Assembly: GCA_002148405.1 (NCBI GenBank)
Contig: MUGG01000160.1
Span: 1-56,314 of the forward strand
Direction: 5' to 3'
Length of the DNA stretch: 56,314 bases
Source of the DNA: Alkalinema sp. CACIAM 70d
GTDB lineage: Bacteria; Cyanobacteriota; Cyanobacteriia; Leptolyngbyales; Leptolyngbyaceae
A model generated the notes under the pieces. It saw only the letters and a program-made list of their open reading frames with translations. It ran no database searches and had not been told where the DNA came from. The position numbers and the translations under genes are program-made. The number at the start of each line of letters is the position of its first letter. Position 1 is the stretch's first letter. Below, piece after piece: positions 1 through 6,605 of this stretch.

Positions 1-83
1 CGTTATGAGTTGGCATGACAAGTTAATTTGGTATAAGGTGAGCTGAAGAATAGCTAGGGTTGGGGTTACGGGGCGGATCGGGA

Positions 84-965
84 TCAGGTGGCTAGACGTT
101 TGATGTCTTGGCAGATTTTGACGAGGACGCGGTCTTGTTCGACGAGGGGGAGGCTGGCGAGGGGTTGTTTGGGGTTGTGGGCGGCTTGGTATTTGTTGAA
201 GTCCATTTCGGTGTGGCTGCTGTAGCTGATGGGAATCCAGAAGATTTTGAGGCCGTTGGCTTGGGCGGCATCGAGGAGGGGGGGCAGTTCGTTGTCGGCG
301 ATGAAGTCGGAGGCGATGAAGTTGGGGCTGACGAGGAGGATGGCGATTTGGGCGTTGGCGAGGGCGGTTTCAATTTCCTGTTGCCAGTCGTCGCCGGTTT
401 GGATGCGGGTGTCGTCCCAAAGATCGATCGTGCCTTTGCGGGTGAGGGGTTTGAGGTGGATTTGCAGTTTTTTCAACCATTCGGCGTCTTCGTGGCTGTA
501 GCTAACGAAAATTTTGAGCGGAGTGGCCATTTGAGAAGAGGTTGGTGAAGATGAAGAGGTAGTAGGGCGAGGTGGCGCAGACGGTTGAGCGTGATCAGCA
601 GACTGAGAATTAGGTTGAATGTTTACAATCTTATCTCCCATCACCTTATCGTTGCCAATTTTATCTCCGGCGATGTAATCTCCCGTCCAAATTTGGGGAC
701 TCTCTTGCAAGCTTATGGAGGGCTTCAAAAAATGCGCTGGGGCATCAACTGCTGCTCGTCCTTTGTTGGTTAAGTAGCTTTCTACAATCTCACGATGTCC
801 CGATCGATAGGCAGAAGCGGCTTTGATAAATCCGGCTTCGGATAGTTCTTCTAGCAAGTGGACGATGAGTGTAGGGGGTAATGAAAGTTCCTCAGCTAAG
901 GCTGTTGTGGATAAGTGCCCCAGAGCGATCGCTTGCAGGATTTTAAGATGGTTGTCAGACAACAT
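84..965 (-). CDS. Winged-helix / pentad-repeat / TIR-domain protein
   Basis: 293 aa from the ATG at 965, chosen because it starts just after the upstream antitoxin gene ends (8-nt gap); an upstream start at 1043 would overlap that gene. Residues 1-60 look like a winged helix (HLKILQAIALGHLSTTALAE). Residues 95-114 are four tandem pentads of the form [GN]-D-[KY]-[IV]-x. A Ser/Pro/Thr-rich linker follows, then a TIR domain (about 150-290) opening IFVSYSHEDAEW, with the acidic residue usually catalytic in TIR NADases in DNELPPLLDAA. Known family role: TIR domains hydrolyse NAD or act as adaptors. It is the last gene of an apparent operon behind an LRR-Roc-COR GTPase whose tail has the same pentads, so it is probably the effector of that sensor (inference). 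Confidence 0.85.
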   Translation of the reverse strand: MLSDNHLKILQAIALGHLSTTALAEELSLPPTLIVHLLEELSEAGFIKAASAYRSGHREIVESYLTNKGRAAVDAPAHFLKPSISLQESPQIWTGDYIAGDKIGNDKVMGDKIVNIQPNSQSADHAQPSAPPRPTTSSSSPTSSQMATPLKIFVSYSHEDAEWLKKLQIHLKPLTRKGTIDLWDDTRIQTGDDWQQEIETALANAQIAILLVSPNFIASDFIADNELPPLLDAAQANGLKIFWIPISYSSHTEMDFNKYQAAHNPKQPLASLPLVEQDRVLVKICQDIKRLAT

Positions 966-972
966 GACGGAT

Positions 973-1200
973 TTAAGCAGCTTGGAGGGTTGAATTGATA
1001 GAAGGTGTGGGAATGGGTTGATTATTGTCTTGCAGAACTGCAATTAGACCTGCGAGAGCTTCCTGGCCATTTTCCGCTGCTTCCTGATAGGTTCTACCAT
1101 AGGTAATGAATTGTTGCCACGGAAAATCAGGGCAATGCACCAAATATAGTTGATCTTCTTCTGACCATTGGATGATCATGGTGTATTTAAGTGTTTCCAT
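973..1200 (-). CDS. hicB: HicB-type antitoxin
   Basis: 75 aa. The partial RNase H-like fold of HicB is recognisable: MIIQWSEEDQLYLVHCPDFP, then a gap and GRTYQEAAENGQEALAGLI. No C-terminal DNA-binding domain is present, so this is the short form. It overlaps the hicA-like gene upstream by 14 nt and ends 8 nt before the TIR gene. Known role: binds and neutralises the HicA mRNA interferase and represses the operon. Its place inside the LRR-Roc/TIR run is unusual and suggests co-expression with that system (inference). Confidence 0.85.
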   Translation of the reverse strand: METLKYTMIIQWSEEDQLYLVHCPDFPWQQFITYGRTYQEAAENGQEALAGLIAVLQDNNQPIPTPSINSTLQAA

Positions 1201-1420
1201 CAGAGTTATCCCTATGTTGATTTAGTATTTCTAGCGCTTTCTCAATTTGATTCTCCAAGTATTTTGGTGCATCATCTCCATCTTTGCCGGGAATGATTAA
1301 CGGCATAGCGGGAAGAAGTGGATGAATCCAGTAAGTGTGGCTTCCTTTACCGCGTTTCTTTTGTAAGACAAAGCCTGCTTGGCTGACAATTTGTTTGATT
1401 TCTCGAATTTTTTTGGGCAT
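1187..1420 (-). CDS. hicA: HicA-type mRNA interferase toxin
   Basis: 77 aa with the dsRBD-like HicA layout: N-terminal KIREIKQIVSQAGF, then KKRGKGSHTYWIHP, where the G-S-H histidine is the catalytic residue of HicA toxins, then a proline-rich strand and a C-terminal helix. HicA cleaves mRNA independently of ribosomes; hicA before hicB is the usual order. It starts 35 nt after the LRR-Roc-COR stop, so the four genes are probably one transcript. The C-terminal tail (HRDNSDGNT) is hydrophilic and overlaps the hicB start. Confidence 0.87.
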   Translation of the reverse strand: MPKKIREIKQIVSQAGFVLQKKRGKGSHTYWIHPLLPAMPLIIPGKDGDDAPKYLENQIEKALEILNQHRDNSDGNT

Positions 1421-1455
1421 GGAACGAGATTGAACGTTTGCCGAACGTTGGTGAG

Positions 1456-4215
1456 CTAGTAGTTTTCGGTTTTGTCCCTCCCAACTTTGTCTCTTCCCAT
1501 TTTATCACCTGCAATTCGATCGCCGATGTGGATATGAATGTTGGCTGGATCGTCTGAGTGAGGTTGATGGACAGGGCGTTGGAAGCCGATCGCGTCGTCG
1601 ATTAATTCACGGACGTTGACCATTTGATAGCTGATGTCGCATTCGATCTCGTGTCGATTGTTTCTCAGTCGTTCCTCTAAGCGATTGAGTGCATAGGCAT
1701 GGGGCTTTTGGGAGCCTTTGCAGGTGGTACAGTTGCAGGGAATAAATTCTTGGAAGCGGAGACGTTCTCCATAGGATTGGTGGATTTTGTCGAATTCGTG
1801 GCGGATGCGTTCTAGGAGGGATTTTTTTGGGAAGCCGGAGATGCGGATGCGGATTTCGTTGCGGTAACGGGCTTCGATGACTTCGGCACGGGTGTTGGCG
1901 TCTTGGAGGATGACGCCGTCTTTCCAAACGAGGTCGCTGTCGATGAGCCGATGCATTTCGACGATGAAGCGGGTGAGCATCCCTTTGGGCATGAATTCGT
2001 AGTGGTAGCGCAGGATGAGGTTGTCGGTGTCGTCCCAGGGATAATCGGGTTGGTTTGGGGAGAGGAGCTGGGGGGCGATGTAGGTTTTGGGGCGGTGGGG
2101 GATTTCGTAGCAGAGTTTGAAGTTTTTCATCAGTTGCAGGAGTTCTGGGCGCATGTCGGCGTATTGTTCATCGGCCCAGATGAGTTTGAGGTCTTCGCTG
2201 GTGAAGCAACCGAGGTTTTGGCGGACTTTGGCGGTGTCGAGGACTTTGTAGACGGCAGTGGTGCCCCATTCGGGTTTGAGGATGACGTAGCGTTGTAGGA
2301 GGTCATCATCTTGGAAGTGGAGGCAGACACCGAGGTCGTGGAGGTAGCCGCTGAGTTGGAGTTTGTCTGCGTGGCGTTTGAAGCCGTGGGTGTCGCAGAG
2401 GATGAGGAATTCCTGCTGGGTGATGTAGTTGCGGGTGTCGGTTTCTAGGGCTTTGCGGACGTTGACCCAGGTTTTAGGCAGAGGGGTACCGATGTGGGGG
2501 AGTTGGCTGATGTAGTGTTTGATGGCAGCACGAATTTCGGGGAGGCCGCGATTAGTAGCGAGATTGGTTGCCAGAATTTTTTCTAGGTTTGTAAATCGTC
2601 CCCGCAGTTGGTTTTCATTAATTTGACAGGGACGGTCTTGTTTTTCGTTTTTGATGATCAGAGTGGGGCTAGCATCGCTGAGGAGTTCAACAATTTCGAG
2701 CCAGTAGTTGAAGTCAGTGTTTTCTTGGCGAGTGTCGGCGACGAGGAGATAGAGAGAACGTTTTGTGAGAAAGAATTGGTGAGTGGCGTGGTAGATTTCT
2801 TGCCCACCGAAATCCCAAATGTTAATGTAGAAAGAGTTGCCACTGGAATGTTGAAAGCGTAGCCGGAGTACATTAATCCCTTCGGTAGATAGCTCTGGAT
2901 TTTCGCTACCTTCGAGTTTAAGACTGTAGCTAGAGTCAATTAGTTTATTCGCTAGACTGGTTTTTCCAGCACCACCTTCTCCAATAACAAGCAGCTTGGC
3001 CTCATAAATATAATCCGTACTCTCTTCTAAGCGTTGTCGGTAATAATCACGAATTATGAGTCCCTCCTTATTTCTAATTTCTGGAGAAAGCTCACTTAGT
3101 GGATTCGTTTTAAGCTCTAAGGTTTTCAGCCTGGTTAATCGTCCGATCGATTCCGGTAATGCCGTCAGTTTGTTATTGCGGAGGTCAAGTGAAGTGAGGT
3201 TGGTTAATTGTCCGATCGATTCCGGTAATGCCGTCAGTTTGTTAGAGCTGAGGTCAAGGGATATGAGGCCACCTAATTGTCCTATCGATTCCGGTAATGC
3301 TGTCAGTTGGTTATAGCTGAGCTTAAGTGAAGTGAGATTGATTAATTGTCCGATCACTTCCGGTAATACCGTCAGTCTATTATTGCGGAGGTCAAGTGAA
3401 GTGAGGTTAGTTAGTTGCCCGATCACTTCCGGTAATACCATCAGTCTATTATTACGGAGGTCAAGTGAAGTGAATTTATGGAGTTGACTAATTGATTTAG
3501 GCAATCTTTCAAAAGGATTACCTAGTAACCCTAAGAAAGTGAGGTTAGTTAATTGCCCGATCACTTCCGGTAATACCGTCAGTCTGTTATTGCGGAGGTC
3601 AAGTGAAGTGAGATTGGTTAATTGCCCGATCACTTCCGGTAGTGCCGTCAGTTTGTTATAACTAAGATCAAGGGAATTGATGTTGGTTAATTGCCCGATC
3701 GATTCCGGTAGTGCCGTCAGTTTGTTATAACTAAGATCAAGGGAATTGATGTTGGTTAATTGCCCGATCGATTCCGGTAGTGCCGTCAGTTTGTTATTGC
3801 GGAGGTCAAGTGAAGTGAGGTTAGTTAGTTGCCCGATCACTTCCGGTAGTACCGTCATTTGGTTATAACTAAGATCAAGGGACTTGAGGTTGGTTAATTG
3901 TCCAATCGATTTCGGCAATGCTGTTAGTTTGTTATTGTGGAAGAAAAGGCAAGTAAGGTTGGTTAATTGCCCGATCGAGTCCGGTAATGCTATCAGTCGG
4001 TTACTCCGCAGGTAAAGGGAAGTGAGGTTGGTTAATTGTCCAATCGATTTCGGCAATGTAGTCAGCTGGTTGCCGATGAGGGCGAGGGAAGTGAGGTTGG
4101 TTAATTGTCCGATCTCTTCAGGTAGTTCTTTAATCCCTCGTCCCGACAAGTTAAGAATTGTCTGCCCACTTCGCTTTACCTCTTCAATAACCGACAGTAG
4201 CTCCTCTCGTGTCAT
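1456..4215 (-). CDS. LRR-Roc-COR (ROCO family) GTPase with pentad-repeat tail
   Basis: 919 aa. Residues 18-380 hold fifteen leucine-rich repeats with a strict 23-residue period (LPExIGQLTNLTSLDLRxNxL). A Roc GTPase follows at 405-590: P-loop GEGGAGKTS, switch II WDFGGQE, and NEKQD in the place of the G4 motif. A COR-like region runs to about 840 and contains a CxxC pair (IPCNCTTCKGS). The last 22 residues carry four pentads of the form [GR]-D-[RK]-[IMVT]-x, matching the linker of the TIR protein three genes downstream. Family knowledge: ROCO proteins are dimeric GTP-regulated scaffolds, with the LRR as a ligand sensor. An RBS-like GAGGACGAGAG directly precedes the ATG. Sensor role for the downstream TIR is inferred. 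Confidence 0.92.
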   Translation of the reverse strand: MTREELLSVIEEVKRSGQTILNLSGRGIKELPEEIGQLTNLTSLALIGNQLTTLPKSIGQLTNLTSLYLRSNRLIALPDSIGQLTNLTCLFFHNNKLTALPKSIGQLTNLKSLDLSYNQMTVLPEVIGQLTNLTSLDLRNNKLTALPESIGQLTNINSLDLSYNKLTALPESIGQLTNINSLDLSYNKLTALPEVIGQLTNLTSLDLRNNRLTVLPEVIGQLTNLTFLGLLGNPFERLPKSISQLHKFTSLDLRNNRLMVLPEVIGQLTNLTSLDLRNNRLTVLPEVIGQLINLTSLKLSYNQLTALPESIGQLGGLISLDLSSNKLTALPESIGQLTNLTSLDLRNNKLTALPESIGRLTRLKTLELKTNPLSELSPEIRNKEGLIIRDYYRQRLEESTDYIYEAKLLVIGEGGAGKTSLANKLIDSSYSLKLEGSENPELSTEGINVLRLRFQHSSGNSFYINIWDFGGQEIYHATHQFFLTKRSLYLLVADTRQENTDFNYWLEIVELLSDASPTLIIKNEKQDRPCQINENQLRGRFTNLEKILATNLATNRGLPEIRAAIKHYISQLPHIGTPLPKTWVNVRKALETDTRNYITQQEFLILCDTHGFKRHADKLQLSGYLHDLGVCLHFQDDDLLQRYVILKPEWGTTAVYKVLDTAKVRQNLGCFTSEDLKLIWADEQYADMRPELLQLMKNFKLCYEIPHRPKTYIAPQLLSPNQPDYPWDDTDNLILRYHYEFMPKGMLTRFIVEMHRLIDSDLVWKDGVILQDANTRAEVIEARYRNEIRIRISGFPKKSLLERIRHEFDKIHQSYGERLRFQEFIPCNCTTCKGSQKPHAYALNRLEERLRNNRHEIECDISYQMVNVRELIDDAIGFQRPVHQPHSDDPANIHIHIGDRIAGDKMGRDKVGRDKTENY
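3110..4115 (-). repeat. 69-bp tandem repeats encoding the LRR array
   Basis: The LRR segment is a tandem DNA repeat with a 69-bp period, repeated about fifteen times. Several units are almost identical, for instance those around 3640-3780, which differ by only a few bases. Such low divergence suggests recent expansion or gene conversion. The unit around 3480-3540 is the outlier (ISQLHKFTSLDLR, preceded by LGNPFERLPK) and interrupts the pattern. Confidence 0.85.
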
Positions 4216-4300
4216 CTCTCGTCCTCACCTTCAGTCATTTTCTATTTTGGCAGAAGAATTGGGGAAAAGGTAGGAGGGTGAGAGAGTGGGGACGATCGGC

Positions 4301-4675
4301 TCAACCTTTCACTCGATCGCCGTCATAACCTGGCACACTCTGAATAATTTGATCGTAAAGCGCCTGCCAAAGCGACAAATGATCAGCAAAATCGAGAAGT
4401 ACCGATCGCGCCTGATTCCGCTCATCAATCAGAAATTGAACATCAGGAAGATTCGTAAATTGACCGATCGTCGATCGCCACAACGCATCATGAACATCAA
4501 GACTCAGAAGAACAGCTGTTCTCTGGCCATTGCTATTGGTCAAAAACTGTACGCCAGGTAAATCCAATCCCACCTTAGCCTGGTGTCGCCGTCCACGCAC
4601 TGCCTGACTCAGATCATACTCATCCAACATTTCACCATCTTGCATTAACGGTTGCGGATTAGAGATCTTGCTCAT
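4301..4675 (-). CDS. BrnA-like antitoxin (partner of the BrnT-like toxin)
   Basis: 124 aa from the ATG at 4675, preceded by GGAG ten bases upstream and overlapping the toxin gene by 17 nt. The N-terminus MSKISNPQPLMQDGEMLDEY resembles the acidic toxin-binding start of BrnA-like proteins, followed by a basic stretch (VRGRRHQAK). The rest consists of two similar halves, each with a VQFL strand and a helix ending in a DxxLWx motif: GVQFLTNSNGQRTAVLLSLD and DVQFLIDERNQARSVLLDFA. That duplication is not typical of BrnA and may be an added sensing or dimerisation module. Role by position: antitoxin and autorepressor. Confidence 0.6.
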   Translation of the reverse strand: MSKISNPQPLMQDGEMLDEYDLSQAVRGRRHQAKVGLDLPGVQFLTNSNGQRTAVLLSLDVHDALWRSTIGQFTNLPDVQFLIDERNQARSVLLDFADHLSLWQALYDQIIQSVPGYDGDRVKG

Positions 4676-4931
4676 ACATTTTCTGCTCCCCAGCAGTGAC
4701 AGGACGGGCACTGATAATCCGAAAATCATCGTTCCGTTCGGTATAGACAACCGCCAGCAGTCGGTTCCGGGCAGAATATCCAACAGCGAGAAAGCGTTGC
4801 TCACCGATCGAGTGAAGCGCATCGTCTAAAATAAGGACGTAGGGATCATCAAGAACGCTAACTGCTTCAACAAAGGTAACACCATGTTTCAAGAAGTTTG
4901 ATTTAGCTTTGTCCCCATCCCATTCAACCAT
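4659..4931 (-). CDS. brnT: BrnT-family ribonuclease toxin
   Basis: 90 aa from the ATG at 4931, giving the standard BrnT start MVEWDGDKAKSNFLKHGVTF; the longer reading frame begins with TTG and adds an atypical extension. Family hallmarks are all present: WDxxKxxxNxxKHG, FVEAVSVLDDP, GEQRFLAVGYSARNRLLAVV, YTER and the IISARPVT signature. BrnT is a RelE-like mRNA-degrading toxin silenced by BrnA encoded immediately downstream, the order seen here. It is the first gene of the minus-strand run that continues into the LRR-Roc-COR gene 85 nt beyond the antitoxin. Confidence 0.88.
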   Translation of the reverse strand: MVEWDGDKAKSNFLKHGVTFVEAVSVLDDPYVLILDDALHSIGEQRFLAVGYSARNRLLAVVYTERNDDFRIISARPVTAGEQKMYEQDL

Positions 4932-5137
4932 ACGTGACGTAACTAGCTTCACTGGTTTGATTATAGCGAAATTCTGGGTAGGCAAGAGAAGCCTGAAACA
5001 TGGTAACGATCGTGAAGCCGTCGCCCTTCACATAGAAGACGAAGATTCCACAATCTTTGGTCTCACAGCCCAGCCCATTCTCCAGATCATGAGTGCTCTA
5101 CAATAGTGACTAATCTGAACATTGACAGAAAATTCCG

Positions 5138-5365
5138 ATGTCTGAAATAGCTTCCAACCCAACACCGCTTCGATATGAAGTTGAAGTCCAAGCGCAAGGT
5201 CATATTGAACTACAAGTCCCCTTCGCAACAGGCCGGAAAGTGATTGTCTTAGTTCTGCCAGATGAGCCTGATTCCCTCGCTGACCTAGTCGCAGCAGCCA
5301 GCAGTAGTCTGGGATTCTGGAATAACGAAATTGACGATGCCGAATTTTGTGGTGATACCGAATGA
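5138..5365 (+). CDS. Antitoxin-like small protein without an adjacent toxin
   Basis: 75 aa. The N-terminal half is a beta-rich segment (LRYEVEVQAQGHIELQVPFA, then RKVIVLVL). The C-terminus SLADLVAAASSSLGFWNNEI-DD resembles the FWDNPIDDE tail of cyanobacterial VapB-like antitoxins that normally precede a PIN toxin (recognised by pattern, not by search). No PIN-like or MazF-like frame follows. Between 5366 and 5542 I see only a 28-codon fragment from GTG 5389 to TGA 5473 whose end reads SLHFWKDPLP, possibly a second remnant of the same antitoxin type. It may be an orphan or what remains of a lost module. Confidence 0.55.
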   Translation: MSEIASNPTPLRYEVEVQAQGHIELQVPFATGRKVIVLVLPDEPDSLADLVAAASSSLGFWNNEIDDAEFCGDTE

Positions 5366-5542
5366 TGACTTGAATGGATCGTAAATAGTGTTGCCCTTTG
5401 CAAGCCCGATCGACCCTGAACTTAAACGAATATTGCAACGATCGCTACATTTCTGGAAAGATCCCCTACCCTGATGTATAGCTCCTACAGCCTTATCGCA
5501 CACACATCCACTTTCTAGATCGATCGTCAATCGGGATTCACC

Positions 5543-6238
5543 ATGTTGAAAAAAGCAATCCTCCCTACATTGCTGCTCGCCACCCTCTGCCTCACCCCCT
5601 TCATCTCCGAAGCACGGCGCAGACCCCAATCCAAACCCACCACCACCAGCCAAAACGTCCCCGGCAAATTCGACTTCTACGTCCTCACCCTCTCCTGGTC
5701 CCCCGACTACTGCGAAACCGCAGGCTCCCGCGACCCCAACCAATGCAGCAAAGGCAAACAACTCGGCTTCGTGCTCCATGGCCTCTGGCCCCAATACAAC
5801 AGCGGCTGGCCCGCCAACTGCACCACCGAAGCCTTCAACCCCAAAATCAAAAAACAATTCCCCAACCTCTATCCCAGCCCCAAACTCTACACCCACGAAT
5901 GGGAAAAACACGGCACCTGCTCCGGCCTCAGCCAAACCAAATACCACCAACTCGCCTTTGACCTGAAAAACGGCGTCAAAATCCCCGATCGCTACATCAA
6001 ACCCACCCAACCCTTCCGCACCACGATCGCCGATCTGAAGCAAGACTTCATCCGCACCAACCCCGCCATGACCGAAAACAGCATCGCCCCCAGTTGCTCC
6101 GGCTCCGGACGCTTCCTCAAAGAAGTCATGGTCTGCCACAGCAAAAACGGCCAACTGGGAGACTGTAGCAGCCAAATTCTGAAAAACTCCCAGAAAAGTT
6201 GTGGCCAACCCAACTTTCTAGTGCGAAGCGTTCGTTAA
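5543..6238 (+). CDS. Secreted ribonuclease T2 family protein
   Basis: 231 aa. Residues 1-27 form a signal peptide (KK, then ILPTLLLATLCLTPF). Both catalytic segments of RNase T2 are intact: FVLHGLWPQY (CAS I) and THEWEKHGTC (CAS II), plus the opening FYVLTLSWSPDYC. Cysteines sit at the usual disulfide positions. Known activity: endonucleolytic RNA cleavage through 2',3'-cyclic phosphates, without metal, outside the cytoplasm or in the periplasm. Likely roles are phosphate scavenging or RNA turnover (inference). It stands alone with about 170 nt of upstream sequence. Codon use is strongly C-rich at third positions compared with the island upstream. Confidence 0.93.
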   Translation: MLKKAILPTLLLATLCLTPFISEARRRPQSKPTTTSQNVPGKFDFYVLTLSWSPDYCETAGSRDPNQCSKGKQLGFVLHGLWPQYNSGWPANCTTEAFNPKIKKQFPNLYPSPKLYTHEWEKHGTCSGLSQTKYHQLAFDLKNGVKIPDRYIKPTQPFRTTIADLKQDFIRTNPAMTENSIAPSCSGSGRFLKEVMVCHSKNGQLGDCSSQILKNSQKSCGQPNFLVRSVR

Positions 6239-6605
6239 TTGGTGTTGCCTACACGATTCACGTTTCATTGACTAATCTCTACACTTCTTTAATCACGATC
6301 GTATTTCTTTTCAATTGCCTTGGGAGAATCCTGAGGCATCTTTTTTAACCTCGCACCTCTGCATCACCCAGCATTGGTATGTATCAAATGCTACTCACGC
6401 AGACCTGATTTTCAGCCGTTGTATCGTTGCAAAATTCAAATCGGGCAACTACGCTAAAAAATGTGACCTGTTGTGACCTGCATGTTCCTTAAATCCCCCG
6501 ATTCCATTAGCTGATCAGCGTTCCAAATGTTCCGGTTGCCCCCGTTTTTTATCTGTTTGCCATCCCCGTTTTTACCCAGATCACCCGTGCTCTCTTCTGT
6601 ACTCT
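6239..6605. other. Intergenic region, 367 nt
   Basis: No convincing frame or RNA was seen. It holds a 10-nt direct repeat (tgtgacctgt/tgtgacctgc) near 6470-6482 and must contain the promoter of the downstream TIR-CHASE2 operon, which I could not place confidently. Confidence 0.4.

Noticed and set aside
1..83. Possible gene start at the left edge
   Set aside because: No frame, repeat or RNA can be supported in the 83 nt downstream of the TIR gene.
3110..4115. Regular direct repeats that could be read as a CRISPR array
   Set aside because: The 69-bp period is continuous, translates to LRRs and has no unique spacers.
5285..6208. A 307-codon minus-strand open frame opposite RNase T2
   Set aside because: Composition is Gly/Ala/Val/Phe-rich antisense of a C-rich-codon gene; the plus strand has both RNase T2 catalytic motifs and a signal peptide.
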